A DNA stretch of 64,000 nt from JABSSA01 sp039984715. GTDB lineage: Bacteria > Pseudomonadota > Alphaproteobacteria > Rhodobacterales > Rhodobacteraceae. Position numbers and translations under genes: made by a program. The notes beneath the pieces are model-generated. The model was not told the DNA's origin. It saw only the letters and a list, made by a program, of their open reading frames with translations, and did not search any database. The DNA lies in contig JBDWUA010000015.1 in NCBI GenBank assembly GCA_039984715.1, positions 62,001-126,000 of the forward strand, in the 5' to 3' direction. The stretch's first letter is position 1. The number at the start of each line of letters is the position of its first letter. Below are positions 9,154-17,709 of this stretch, one piece after another.

Positions 9154-9186
9154 GCGTTCAATCAAATCTTTGGCCTGATTGAACGC
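9154..9186 (-). terminator. Terminator hairpin after sdhB
   Basis: GCGTTCAATCA and TGATTGAACGC form a perfect 11-base stem with an 11-base loop, beginning 8 bases beyond the sdhB stop. The T-run is weak (GCTTTCT). It most likely ends the sdh operon transcript. Confidence 0.7.
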
Positions 9187-9193
9187 TGGAACC

Positions 9194-9973
9194 TTAGATC
9201 GTGCGTTCAACCATCATTTTCTTAATGTGTGCAATGGCTTCGGCCGGGTTCAGCCCTTTGGGGCATGTTTTAGTACAGTTCATGATCGTATGGCAGCGGT
9301 ACAATTTGAACGGATCTTCCAACTCGTCCAATCGTTCGCCAGTGGCTTCATCACGGCTGTCGATGATCCAACGATATGCATGCAACAACGCTGCTGGCCC
9401 AAGATAGCGATCGCCGTTCCACCAATAGGATGGGCACGACGTCGAACAAGACGCGCACATGACGCATTCATAAAGCCCATCTAACTTTTTGCGATCTTCG
9501 ATGGATTGCTTCCATTCCTTGGCCGGGCGGTTGGTTTTGGTTTCCAACCACGGCATGATCGATGCGTGTTGCGCATAAAAATGCGTCAGATCAGGGATCA
9601 AATCTTTGACCACTGGCATGTGAGGCAGCGGATAGACTTTTACGTCGCCTTTGACGTCGTCGATACCATAAATGCAGGCCAACGTATTGATCCCGTCGAT
9701 GTTCATGGCACAACTGCCGCAAATACCTTCGCGGCACGACCGGCGAAATGTCAGCGTCGGGTCAATTTCATTTTTGATCTTGATCAACGCGTCCAACATC
9801 ATCGGGCCGCAATTGTCCAAGTCCACGAAATATGTATCGACGCTTGGATTTTTCCCGTCGTCAGGATTCCAACGATAGATGTGGAACGCACGCAAATTCG
9901 TTGCGCCTTCCGGTTTGGGCCACGTTTTGCCCGTCCGAATGCGTGAATTCTTAGGAAGCTTTAGCTGTACCAT
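9194..9973 (-). CDS. sdhB: Succinate dehydrogenase iron-sulfur subunit
   Basis: A 259-residue subunit of respiratory complex II that passes electrons from the SdhA flavin to quinone. All three cluster motifs are present: [15 protein letters not shown] for the 2Fe-2S centre, [13 protein letters not shown] for the 4Fe-4S centre, and [17 protein letters not shown] for the 3Fe-4S centre. Start ATG 9973 follows GAAGGGG. It is the last gene of the sdh operon and is separated from sdhA by two small envelope-protein genes, unusual relative to the textbook CDAB order. Confidence 0.97.
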   Translation of the reverse strand: MVQLKLPKNSRIRTGKTWPKPEGATNLRAFHIYRWNPDDGKNPSVDTYFVDLDNCGPMMLDALIKIKNEIDPTLTFRRSCREGICGSCAMNIDGINTLACIYGIDDVKGDVKVYPLPHMPVVKDLIPDLTHFYAQHASIMPWLETKTNRPAKEWKQSIEDRKKLDGLYECVMCASCSTSCPSYWWNGDRYLGPAALLHAYRWIIDSRDEATGERLDELEDPFKLYRCHTIMNCTKTCPKGLNPAEAIAHIKKMMVERTI

Positions 9974-9974
9974 T

Positions 9975-10322
9975 CTACACCCCTTCTAAGAGAGATCCGA
10001 GGCTGTTTACCAAAACCCCGGCCAAACAAGTTTGCGTCTCGCGTCGCTCAAGTACAGTGCGCACAAGCGCGACGGTCGAATCTGAAACGCCGATGACGGC
10101 GTCTTTCGCGAATTCTCCGATTTCACGGGATGACGCGTTGTCGATCACACAATCCGTCGCCGGCGTCACGGCGGACGCAGGGACCGCCGGGAACCGAGTT
10201 GTTAGCGTTTCTGCTACGGCCGCCTTCGCACTGCGACGGGCAACATTGTCAACAGCTTGCTGCGTCTCGGCGCAACCTGCCAGAACCAGAAACACCAGAC
10301 CGGATTTTAATATCCCACGCAA
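9975..10322 (-). CDS. Small lipoprotein between sdhA and sdhB
   Basis: About 115 residues. The proposed TTG start at 10322 follows GGGAG and gives a short lipoprotein signal, [17 protein letters not shown], with lipobox LAGC. The mature part ([22 protein letters not shown]) is helical and has two further Cys residues (TDCV, QTCL) that may form a disulfide. Upstream codons in the same frame overlap the previous gene and look non-coding. It overlaps the preceding gene by 16 bases and ends 1 base before the sdhB start, so it is co-transcribed with sdh. Function unknown. Confidence 0.6.
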   Translation of the reverse strand: MRGILKSGLVFLVLAGCAETQQAVDNVARRSAKAAVAETLTTRFPAVPASAVTPATDCVIDNASSREIGEFAKDAVIGVSDSTVALVRTVLERRETQTCLAGVLVNSLGSLLEGV

Positions 10323-10891
10323 AGGCTGCTCCCACCTTGCATGACACCTGAGTCTTTGCGGCATCCCGCGACTGGAATGGCCGGGTGCGCTTTTGAACCA
10401 TGACCGGATAGGCTTCCGTTCACTTGCCCTGCCAAAGCGAGACATTCGCGGTAATCTCTATTTACTCTTCGTATGCCAACAGTCGATCCCGCAATACCGC
10501 CAAAAATCGCACCGTCACCTGACGCAGCTACAACTCCGGCAGTCAGCACTAAACCCACAATAATCCGACCATTTCGATCACGCTTACATTCTCGAGCTGG
10601 AATTAGGCTATTTGCAGCAACAACTTCTCCGCGTTTGCTACCGTCAAATTGAACACCGCGTTTATCAAGCAGACAATCATTCACATTGCGTGCCCCAACT
10701 TCCGTGCCACCTGTCCCAGGTTGGACTTGCAACTTTCTCTTGCCAACCAGTTCATAGGCCCCTGGCGCGCGCGTCTCGCCAATGCATTGCAAAACAAGAT
10801 TGCCCAATGTCGTCGTTTGTTGAGCACTGGCCTGAATTGGTCCAATCAATATCGCAAGCATAACAGCTGCAAAAAAAGTCAGTGTTTTCAT
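10307..10891 (-). CDS. Exported hypothetical protein in the sdh operon
   Basis: A 194-residue protein with a clear Sec signal (KTLTFFAAVMLAILIGPIQASAQ, cleavage probably after ASA). The mature part has four Cys residues in its first 80 positions (LQCIGE, NDCLLDK, ECKRD), a Gly/Ala-rich hydrophobic stretch (IIVGLVLTAGVVAASGDGAIFGG) that may be a membrane or glycine-zipper segment, and more Cys near the end. Its ATG overlaps the sdhA stop by one base (TGATG), so it is translationally coupled to sdhA. No known family assigned. Confidence 0.7.
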   Translation of the reverse strand: MKTLTFFAAVMLAILIGPIQASAQQTTTLGNLVLQCIGETRAPGAYELVGKRKLQVQPGTGGTEVGARNVNDCLLDKRGVQFDGSKRGEVVAANSLIPARECKRDRNGRIIVGLVLTAGVVAASGDGAIFGGIAGSTVGIRRVNRDYRECLALAGQVNGSLSGHGSKAHPAIPVAGCRKDSGVMQGGSSLCVGY

Positions 10892-12696
10892 CAGTAAACC
10901 CTCGCCTTCGGTGCAATTTTTTTCAAATCAATACCACCGTCATCCTGACTTGTCAGTGGTTGAGTGATTACACCTCGATACCCCAAAGAAGCGTCGTCTC
11001 CTTGGAACCAGACCAAACTGTGCTTGCGCCAGTTTTCGTCGTCGCGATCTGGGTAATCTTCGTGCGCATGTGCGCCACGGCTTTCTTTACGTGCTGCGGC
11101 CGCCGTTACTGTTGCAACTGCGTTAGGAACCAAGTTGGTCAGTTCCAACGTTTCCATCAAATCTGAGTTCCAGACCATAGAAGTGTCTGTAACTTTCACA
11201 TCACTTATTTGACCAGCAATGTCTTCCATTGCCTTTTGGCCCTCAGCAAGTGTTTTGTCAGTGCGGAAAACAGCAGCGTCACGTTGCATCGTTTTCTGCA
11301 TATCCAATCGCAGCTCTGCTGTCGGCGTATGACCTTTTGTATAACGCAGCCCGTCAAAACGGCCCAATGCAGCTTCAATGGCGTGGCTTGATGGAACAGG
11401 TACTGCCGCAGCCGGGTCTACGACTTCACGGGCACGGATGGCGGCCGCACGTCCAAACACCACAAGATCGATCAACGAATTTGATCCCAACCGGTTGGCA
11501 CCGTGCACGGACGCGCACCCTGCCTCACCCACAGCCATCAACCCCGGTGCAATTGCGCTTGGTTCATCTTTGGTTGGCGCCAGAACTTCGCCCCAATAAT
11601 TGGTCGGAACACCGCCCATATTATAGTGAACGGTAGGCAGCACTGGGATTGGTTCTTTTGTCAGATCAACACCCGCAAACACACGCGCCGATTCCGAAAT
11701 ACCGGGCAAACGTTCTGCAAGAGTTTCCGGTGGAAGGTGATTAAGGTGCAAATGGATGTGATCGCCATCAGCGCCAATTCCGCGGCCTTCACGGATTTCC
11801 AGTGTCATACATCGGCTGACAACATCACGGCTGGCCAAATCTTTATAGGTCGGCGCGTACCGCTCCATAAAGCGTTCGCCTTCCGAATTGGTAAGATACC
11901 CGCCTTCACCGCGCGCGCCTTCGGTGATCAAAACACCAGCACCGTAAATACCCGTGGGGTGAAATTGAACAAATTCCATGTCCTGCAACGGCAATCCTGC
12001 ACGCGCAGCCATACCACCACCGTCGCCGGTACATGTATGCGCAGAAGTCGCCGAGAAATAAGCCCGTCCATATCCACCAGTCGCAAGCACGACCATCTTG
12101 GCGGAAAATACATGCATCGTGCCGTCGTCAAGTTTCCAACACAAAACACCTTCGCACTTGCCGTCATCGCTCATCAGCAGATCGATCGCGAAATATTCGA
12201 TATAGAATTCCGCGTTCTGCTTTAGGCTTTGCCCATACAATGTATGCAAAATCGCGTGGCCTGTCCGGTCAGCCGCTGCGCATGTTCGTTGAACAGGGGG
12301 CCCTTCACCGTATTCAGTTGTGTGACCACCAAAGGGGCGCTGATAGATTTTGCCCTCTTCTGTGCGGCTGAACGGAACCCCATAATGTTCCAATTCGTAA
12401 ACCGCTTTGGGTGCTTCACGAGCAAGGTATTCCATTGCATCCGTATCGCCCAGCCAATCAGACCCTTTGACCGTGTCATACATATGCCACTGCCAATTGT
12501 CGGGACCCATGTTGCCAAGGCTTGCGGCAATGCCGCCTTGCGCAGCAACAGTGTGCGAGCGCGTCGGGAATACTTTGGTCACGCAAGCTGTACGAAGACC
12601 TTGCTCGGCCATCCCCAACGTTGCGCGTAAGCCAGCGCCACCTGCGCCGACGACCACGACGTCATATTCATGCGTCTCGTAATCGTATGCAGCCAT
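10891..12696 (-). CDS. sdhA: Succinate dehydrogenase flavoprotein subunit
   Basis: A 601-residue catalytic subunit of complex II with covalently bound FAD, oxidising succinate to fumarate. It begins with the dinucleotide fold [13 protein letters not shown], then [10 protein letters not shown], where His is the flavin attachment site. HPTGIYGAG, the active-site region and [11 protein letters not shown] follow. The C-terminus (YRGVITQPL) is normal. Start ATG 12696 follows CAAGGAGG. It lies 18 bases after sdhD. Confidence 0.97.
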   Translation of the reverse strand: MAAYDYETHEYDVVVVGAGGAGLRATLGMAEQGLRTACVTKVFPTRSHTVAAQGGIAASLGNMGPDNWQWHMYDTVKGSDWLGDTDAMEYLAREAPKAVYELEHYGVPFSRTEEGKIYQRPFGGHTTEYGEGPPVQRTCAAADRTGHAILHTLYGQSLKQNAEFYIEYFAIDLLMSDDGKCEGVLCWKLDDGTMHVFSAKMVVLATGGYGRAYFSATSAHTCTGDGGGMAARAGLPLQDMEFVQFHPTGIYGAGVLITEGARGEGGYLTNSEGERFMERYAPTYKDLASRDVVSRCMTLEIREGRGIGADGDHIHLHLNHLPPETLAERLPGISESARVFAGVDLTKEPIPVLPTVHYNMGGVPTNYWGEVLAPTKDEPSAIAPGLMAVGEAGCASVHGANRLGSNSLIDLVVFGRAAAIRAREVVDPAAAVPVPSSHAIEAALGRFDGLRYTKGHTPTAELRLDMQKTMQRDAAVFRTDKTLAEGQKAMEDIAGQISDVKVTDTSMVWNSDLMETLELTNLVPNAVATVTAAAARKESRGAHAHEDYPDRDDENWRKHSLVWFQGDDASLGYRGVITQPLTSQDDGGIDLKKIAPKARVY

Positions 12697-12714
12697 ACTC
12701 AGGCCTCCTTGTTT

Positions 12715-13086
12715 TTAAAGCGCGATGCGCGCAATCGCGAAAAGCCCAGTGGCCGCGGCAGCGTAGCTGAGACAAATCATTGCCAGAATCCAGACCTTTT
12801 GCTGAGTTCCGTGTACATAGTCTTCGATAAGCACCTGAACGCCGTCCTTAAAATGCATAAAGACCACGGCAATGGTCAATGCGGCCAGAATGGCGGGGTA
12901 TGGCTTAGCGAAATGGGCAAGAACATCTTCATGTGGCTCTCCAAGCATGGGGCCGAAATTGAAGATGAATAGTGGGATAAGAAGCAGCAACGCAAAAGAC
13001 GATACTTTCATCGCCCAAAAATGTGCCGTGCCTGTTTTCGCTGATCCCATGCCGCTGGCACGTTTTCGATCGGTCAAATAACGCAT
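12715..13086 (-). CDS. sdhD: Succinate dehydrogenase membrane anchor subunit D
   Basis: A 123-residue hydrophobic anchor with three membrane spans (about residues 28-48, 62-80, 95-118), helping to hold heme b and the quinone site. The start ATG 13086 follows AAGGGGG, 10 bases after sdhC. The order sdhC-sdhD-sdhA and the size support the call. Confidence 0.9.
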   Translation of the reverse strand: MRYLTDRKRASGMGSAKTGTAHFWAMKVSSFALLLLIPLFIFNFGPMLGEPHEDVLAHFAKPYPAILAALTIAVVFMHFKDGVQVLIEDYVHGTQQKVWILAMICLSYAAAATGLFAIARIAL

Positions 13087-13096
13087 GTCGGCCCCC

Positions 13097-13480
13097 TTAA
13101 ATAATGATCAAGGTTAGAATTGTCAGAACGATGGAAGCACCGATAATGGCCCAACCTAACTTTTCCGCTAATTCCAAATTCAGCATCGCGCCGTTGTCCC
13201 AAATCAAATGCCGCGCCCCGGCAAGCGTGTGGTACCACAATCCCAAAAGAGAGAGGCTCATGACGAGATCCCCAAACCAACTGGTCAGGACACCGTCCGC
13301 AAAAGCGAAATATTCCGGAGACGTCGCGGCAGACAGGAACCACCAAACCACCAGCAAACTAGAGAACAAAAGCGCATTGCCCGTTATTCGTGTCAAAATC
13401 GATGTCACAGATGTAATCTGCGGACGATAAATGGATAAATGCGGAGAAAGTGGTCGGTTACCCCGATTGACGTCAGCCAT
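13097..13480 (-). CDS. sdhC: Succinate dehydrogenase cytochrome b556 subunit
   Basis: A 127-residue subunit with the family opening RPLSPHLSIYRPQITSV (SPHL is characteristic) and three membrane spans. The His residues in WYHTLAGARHLIWD include the heme b ligand. ATG 13480 follows AAGGAAAG and gives the normal length; an upstream in-frame start would add 18 atypical residues. It is the first gene of the sdh operon, and the upstream region holds GTGATCAC sites like those of the suc operon. Confidence 0.94.
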   Translation of the reverse strand: MADVNRGNRPLSPHLSIYRPQITSVTSILTRITGNALLFSSLLVVWWFLSAATSPEYFAFADGVLTSWFGDLVMSLSLLGLWYHTLAGARHLIWDNGAMLNLELAEKLGWAIIGASIVLTILTLIII

Positions 13481-13591
13481 GTGCGCTTTCCTTACGTCTT
13501 GAGTGTTACTGATTGGTCTAACGCATACACGCACCTCATTGCTAGCGTCTAAAGCGCGTTCTTTTGGCTCAATTTGCGCTAATTGTCGGAT

Positions 13592-13601
13592 TTGTGATCA
13601 C
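13592..13601. promoter_or_regulatory. TTGTGATCAC site upstream of sdhC
   Basis: TTGTGATCAC matches ten of eleven bases of the sites in front of sucC. It lies 112 bases upstream of the sdhC start and overlaps the stop codon of the DUF1194 gene. A related CGTGATCACA is at 13718-13727, inside that gene. The bound regulator is unknown. Confidence 0.4.
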
Positions 13602-14269
13602 GGGCTACCATTTATTAAGGAACTGGTACGTTCTGTTGTCTCTTTTTGCAATTTCTTACGGATTTTCTCGGGATAATCTTCGAATCCGACCGCTTGGAAC
13701 ACAAATGCGCCTTCGCCCGTGATCACATGTTCGAAAAAGTACCCCGTCAAATCGGCGTCATCCGTTTCAATGGCAATCGCATTGACCGTGACACCTGCTT
13801 GGTTAAGTCGATTTCGGATCACATCCGGTTCAACACCTTCATTGGAAATACCGTCACCTGACACGTCCACAACTTTTCGACCGCAATGCGCCATTGGGGT
13901 CAAAGCCGCCAAGGACGCTTCAAGGGCTTCGCCAATTGCAGTTGAAAAGTTGCGCCATGCGCGTGGCTCGGCTTCGATGCGGTCGGCCAAGAGCGTGACA
14001 TCGGAATGGGTGTTGATGGATGTCCACGGGATCGATTGTTTTTGACGTGTCGCACCAGTCCATTGAAGCAAACTTACACTTGCTTGCTGGGACACCAATG
14101 CGTCCGCGACAATGCCGTCCCTCAATGCATCTGCGAGACCAATCATTTGAATTGAATATTCATCTCGATCAACAGATCCGGATACATCCACAGCAAGTAA
14201 AAGCGCCAGACCGCACGCCTTCAATGGCATCGGAATGACTACGATCATAAGGATAAGAAAATTACGCAT
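13598..14269 (-). CDS. DUF1194 (von Willebrand factor A-like) secreted protein
   Basis: A 223-residue protein with an N-terminal signal (MRNFLILMIVVIPMPLKACG). The mature part starts with LLLAVDVSGSVDRDEY, a MIDAS metal-binding DxSxS motif of vWA domains, followed by the second MIDAS region VDVSGDGISNEG. This is the DUF1194 family common in Alphaproteobacteria, whose role is not established; vWA domains usually mediate protein binding. The Cys after the signal (KACG) might be a lipidation site. It runs upstream of sdhC on the same strand, 117 bases away. Confidence 0.85.
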   Translation of the reverse strand: MRNFLILMIVVIPMPLKACGLALLLAVDVSGSVDRDEYSIQMIGLADALRDGIVADALVSQQASVSLLQWTGATRQKQSIPWTSINTHSDVTLLADRIEAEPRAWRNFSTAIGEALEASLAALTPMAHCGRKVVDVSGDGISNEGVEPDVIRNRLNQAGVTVNAIAIETDDADLTGYFFEHVITGEGAFVFQAVGFEDYPEKIRKKLQKETTERTSSLINGSP

Positions 14270-14401
14270 TCCACAAAGCTATCTGGCTCTGTTGGGAAAG
14301 TCGCCTCAATTTGCTGTGCAATTCACAACGCACCAAAAAGGGGCGGTCAGTCTGAATTATAAGATTGATGGCCGGGCGATCACGTCGCCCAGCAAGTCGC
14401 C

Positions 14402-14725
14402 TTAAGCGTCGTTACCTTTTGCCGGAAGCGCTTCCGCCAGTTCTTCAAAGGATTGGCCCGATGCAACCAAACAGGTCATCCCGTTGGGAGTCGTAACTGT
14501 AATCGTCCACGTCCCCGTTTCTGAAGATGCGAACACTTCGACAACGGCGTTGTTTGCGCCCAACCCCATGGATTGTCGTGTTTCGCCGTATCCTTCAGCC
14601 AATCGACCAACGATAAGGTCCCGAGGGCCACAATTGCGAGCTGACTGTGCGGCTGCTTCACCCACCAGTCCCATCAACATAACGGCGCTCAACCCTACCT
14701 TGAGTAACTTTGTATTGCCTTGCAT
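14402..14725 (-). CDS. Small secreted conserved-type protein
   Basis: A 107-residue protein: signal peptide (KLLKVGLSAVMLMGLVGEAAAQ), then a compact domain with ARNCGPRDLIVGRLAEGYGE and NGMTCLVASGQSFEEL, whose two Cys residues probably form a disulfide. Similar small periplasmic proteins are frequent in Rhodobacterales, but no function is known to me. ATG 14725 is chosen because the mature protein reads well from it; an upstream in-frame start falls inside the leader hairpins. The ribosome-site-like AAAGG is locked in a hairpin described separately. Confidence 0.75.
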   Translation of the reverse strand: MQGNTKLLKVGLSAVMLMGLVGEAAAQSARNCGPRDLIVGRLAEGYGETRQSMGLGANNAVVEVFASSETGTWTITVTTPNGMTCLVASGQSFEELAEALPAKGNDA

Positions 14726-14734
14726 GACGTGTCT

Positions 14735-14858
14735 GCCTTTCGTTCGAAAAGGCGTCACCCTTGATCATCTGGCCCAACCGGTTCCCCGGCGATGACCGGG
14801 CGGCCCCGGTTCGGTTCTGCTATCCCTCCGTTCCACTTCAGCGGGCTTGCTGACACGG
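14735..14858 (-). promoter_or_regulatory. Structured leader with hairpin over the ribosome site
   Basis: Upstream of the 14725 ATG are three hairpins in a row. (1) 14735-14753: GCCTTT and AAAGGC pair around a 7-base loop, covering the ribosome-site-like AAAGG 9-14 bases before the ATG. (2) 14776-14811: AACCGG pairs with CCGGTT outside and CCCGG with CCGGG inside. (3) 14828-14858: CCGT pairs with ACGG outside and TCAGC with GCTGA inside. This looks like a translational riboregulator. I compared it from memory with 4.5S RNA, RNase P and the cobalamin, TPP, FMN and SAM riboswitches and found no match. The rest of the gap up to 15033 shows nothing else. Confidence 0.5.
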
Positions 14859-15033
14859 TCCTCCTAGAGACGGCGTGGCAAAAACTGCACTTTAGTCATC
14901 AAATAAGGGTTAATGCAGCGCACGTAGGTACTGACAATTAGAAATTCTCTGCATCGCAGCAATTTAGGCCTTGAACAAATCGTTAAAAAGTGGATCACTT
15001 TGCGCAACTTTATGTCGTCAGGATTTCACTCTT

Positions 15034-15891
15034 ATGTCACTCATGCGTCCCCTTCGATCTGTCCTATATATTCCCGCCTCAAAACCCCGGGCATTGGACA
15101 AAGCAAGGAACCTTCCCATAGACGCGATCATCTTTGATCTTGAAGATGCGGTTTCCCAAGACGAAAAGATTGCCGCGCGTGCAACACTGGCCGAAGCCTT
15201 GTCAGTCGGTGGATATGGAAACCGTTTGAAAATCGTGCGCGTAAACGGTCACGACACAGAATGGGGCGCGGACGACATCAAAGCGGTTGCCGAAATGAAA
15301 CCCGATGTCCTGCTTATCCCAAAAGTGTCTTCACCCTCTGATTTGGATGTTGTGGTAAAACTCGCCCCGGACTTGCCGTTGTGGGCGATGATGGAAACAC
15401 CCAAAGGCATGCTAAACGCAGCAGCAATCGCGGTCCATCCTGCATTGGAAGGGATGGTCATGGGAACGAATGATCTTGCGAAAGAATTGCAAACGCGCTT
15501 TCGGCAAGATCGCCTTCCTTTGGTCACAGGTCTGGGGCTGTGCTTGCTGGCTGCAAAAGCGGAAGGGTTGGCCATTGTTGATGGCGTATACAACGCCTTC
15601 AAAGATGACGAAGGGTTGCGCTCGGAATGTGATCAAGGGCGCGATATGGGGTTTGACGGCAAAACTCTGATTCATCCGGCACAGATTTCAACTGCCAATT
15701 CTGCGTTCGCGCCGACATCCGAAGAGATCGATCTCGCGCGTCGTCAAATCGAAGCTTTTGACCAAATCCAAGCCTCCGGTCAGGGTGTTGCTGTGGTGGA
15801 TGGTCGAATTGTTGAAAATCTTCACGTTGCGACTGCACGCGAAATACTGGCACAAGCCGAAGCCATCAACGAATTGCAATCGGAGCCGTAA
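15034..15891 (+). CDS. mcl2: CitE-like (3S)-malyl-CoA thioesterase / malyl-CoA lyase-like enzyme
   Basis: A 285-residue HpcH/HpaI-CitE family protein. It starts RPLRSVLYIPASKPRALDKA and carries IIFDLEDAV, the RVNG loop and MMETPKGMLNA (the Glu helps bind Mg). The size and sequence resemble the Rhodobacter Mcl2 malyl-CoA thioesterase, which completes glyoxylate plus acetyl-CoA to malate in the EMC pathway, more than the longer Mcl1 lyase. ATG 15034 has AGGA about 11 bases upstream and gives the normal length. Neighbouring mesaconyl-CoA hydratase supports an EMC role. A true lyase activity cannot be excluded. Confidence 0.8.
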   Translation: MSLMRPLRSVLYIPASKPRALDKARNLPIDAIIFDLEDAVSQDEKIAARATLAEALSVGGYGNRLKIVRVNGHDTEWGADDIKAVAEMKPDVLLIPKVSSPSDLDVVVKLAPDLPLWAMMETPKGMLNAAAIAVHPALEGMVMGTNDLAKELQTRFRQDRLPLVTGLGLCLLAAKAEGLAIVDGVYNAFKDDEGLRSECDQGRDMGFDGKTLIHPAQISTANSAFAPTSEEIDLARRQIEAFDQIQASGQGVAVVDGRIVENLHVATAREILAQAEAINELQSEP

Positions 15892-16440
15892 ATGACACTC
15901 CTTATCATCGGGATTATTCTTTGGTCACTCGCACATTGGTTCAAACGCCTTGCGCCAGAAGCGCGAGGTGGACTTGGAAATGCGGGCAAGGGACTCGTGA
16001 CCGTCGGCATCTTGGCAGGGCTGATCTGCATGATCTTTGGATATCGGGCCGCTGACTTTATCGCTGTCTGGCACCCGCCCGCGTTCATGACACACATCAA
16101 CAATCTTCTTATGCTTGTCGCGTTTTTTGTATTCGGAACGTCTGCAACAACCGGACGCCTTAGGGGGTGGACCCGTCACCCGATGTTGTTGTCAGTCAAA
16201 ATTTGGGCTGTAGCTCATTTGTTGGTCAATGGTGATTTGGCATCCGTCTTGTTGTTCGGCGGCATGCTGTTATGGGCGGTGATCAGTGTCATTCTGATCA
16301 ACAGAGCCGAACCAAACTGGACTCGCCCAGAGCCAGGCGAAGCCAAAAAAGATGTATTGCTGGTGGCCATAACAGTGGTGACGTTCAGCGTGACTGTCGG
16401 AATTCACACATGGCTGGGTGTTTCCCCGATCGGAGGATAA
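15892..16440 (+). CDS. NnrU family membrane protein
   Basis: A 182-residue protein with five to six membrane spans, starting directly after the previous stop (TAA then ATG). Family marks: SLAHWFKRLAP near the N-terminus and RLRGWTRHPMLLSVKIWAVAHLLVNGD in the middle. NnrU was linked to nitrate/nitrite reduction in Rhodobacter and resembles a NnrS/isoprenylcysteine methyltransferase-like fold. Its place between two EMC genes is probably co-transcription rather than shared function. Confidence 0.85.
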   Translation: MTLLIIGIILWSLAHWFKRLAPEARGGLGNAGKGLVTVGILAGLICMIFGYRAADFIAVWHPPAFMTHINNLLMLVAFFVFGTSATTGRLRGWTRHPMLLSVKIWAVAHLLVNGDLASVLLFGGMLLWAVISVILINRAEPNWTRPEPGEAKKDVLLVAITVVTFSVTVGIHTWLGVSPIGG

Positions 16441-16445
16441 AGCCA

Positions 16446-16649
16446 ATGAAACTTTATCGGTTTTTAACCGAAGATGACACTTCGGCGTTTTGCCACAAGG
16501 TGTCAGCGGCACTTGCCGCCGGGTGGGAGATTCATGGCCCTCCATCCTATGCATTTGATGAAAAGCGCGGCGTCATGCGGTGTGGGCAAGCTGTCTTGAA
16601 AGAAGTCGAAGGCACTTATACGCCTGATCTGAAGTTAGGGGATCAATAG
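16446..16649 (+). CDS. DUF1737 small protein
   Basis: A 67-residue protein, MKLYRFLTEDDTSAFCHKV onward, with ALAAGWEIHGPP, the characteristic core of DUF1737 proteins. No signal peptide or membrane segment. It starts 5 bases after NnrU and its stop abuts the next ATG (TAGATG), so it is in the same operon. Function unknown. Confidence 0.8.
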   Translation: MKLYRFLTEDDTSAFCHKVSAALAAGWEIHGPPSYAFDEKRGVMRCGQAVLKEVEGTYTPDLKLGDQ

Positions 16650-17681
16650 ATGGCCAAAACCAATCCGGGCCGGTTCTTTGAAGATTACAGCTTGGGGGAG
16701 ACCATTCACCACGCTGTTCCCCGTACCATTGGTGCCGGCGAGCGGGCTTTGTATCACGGCTTATATCCTGCGCGACATGCTCTTTGTTCGTCAGATACGT
16801 TCGCCCAAACATGTGGGTTTCCAAACAGCCCGATGGACGAACTGATCGCCTTTCACGTTGTGTTTGGAAAGACGGTTCCCGACATTTCCATCAATGCGGT
16901 TGCCAACCTTGGATATGCCGAGGGGCGTTGGCTTCATCCTGTTTGGCCGGGTGACACCCTGCGATCCGTATCCGAAGTGATCGGGCTTAAGCAGAATTCC
17001 AACGGCAAAACGGGCGTGATTTGGGTGCGCACGACAGGCTTGAATCAGAACGATATTCCCGTGCTGGAATATGTGCGTTGGGTGATGGTTAAAAAAGGTG
17101 ACCTTGATGCACCCGCACCGGAAACCAATATCCCCGACTTGCGTCCATCAGTTCCGGCCGATCAATTGATTGTCCCACAAGGGTTCAATTTTGATCAGTA
17201 CGACACCGCTCTGTCTGGTGAACCCTATCTTTGGGGCGATTACACAGTGGGCGAACAAATTGATCACGTCGATGGCGTGACGATTGAAGAAGCGGAACAC
17301 ATGCTGGCGACGCGCCTTTGGCAAAACACGGCCAAGGTGCATTTTGACACATCAGCGCGTTCAGATGGGACGCGTCTGATTTACGGTGGGCACGTCATCT
17401 CCATGGCTCGCTCATTGTCATTCAACGGCTTGGCCAACGCCCAGCTTGTCGCGGGATTAAATGCAGGGGCGCATGCAAACCCGTGTTTGTCAGGCGACAC
17501 GATACGCGCCTGGAGTGAAGTGTTGGATAAAGCAGAAACCAAGACGCCAAGCGTCGGAGCATTGCGGCTTCGTTTGGTCGCAACCAAAGGCAATGAGCCG
17601 TTCATGTTAAAGAATGACGCTGGAAAGTACTTTCCCGACGTTCTTTTGGATCTCGATTATTGGATCTTTGTTCCAAGATAA
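16650..17681 (+). CDS. mch: Mesaconyl-CoA hydratase (MaoC-type)
   Basis: A 343-residue double hotdog enzyme that interconverts mesaconyl-CoA and beta-methylmalyl-CoA in the EMC pathway. The N-terminal half begins GRFFEDYSLGETIHHAVPRTI, a typical MaoC opening, with a second MaoC-like segment from about residue 195 (YTVGEQIDHVDGVTIEEAEHM, then YGGHVISMARSLSFNGL). The length matches characterised Rhodobacter and Methylobacterium enzymes. It closes an operon with the CitE-like gene, NnrU and DUF1737. Confidence 0.9.
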   Translation: MAKTNPGRFFEDYSLGETIHHAVPRTIGAGERALYHGLYPARHALCSSDTFAQTCGFPNSPMDELIAFHVVFGKTVPDISINAVANLGYAEGRWLHPVWPGDTLRSVSEVIGLKQNSNGKTGVIWVRTTGLNQNDIPVLEYVRWVMVKKGDLDAPAPETNIPDLRPSVPADQLIVPQGFNFDQYDTALSGEPYLWGDYTVGEQIDHVDGVTIEEAEHMLATRLWQNTAKVHFDTSARSDGTRLIYGGHVISMARSLSFNGLANAQLVAGLNAGAHANPCLSGDTIRAWSEVLDKAETKTPSVGALRLRLVATKGNEPFMLKNDAGKYFPDVLLDLDYWIFVPR

Positions 17682-17709
17682 CGGATCAAGCGGACTTCCA
17701 AAACGAAAG

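Noticed and set aside
14735..14858. Known structural RNA or riboswitch (4.5S, RNase P, tmRNA, cobalamin, TPP, FMN)
   Set aside because: Key conserved words of each family, as I remember them, are missing; it is kept only as an unassigned leader.
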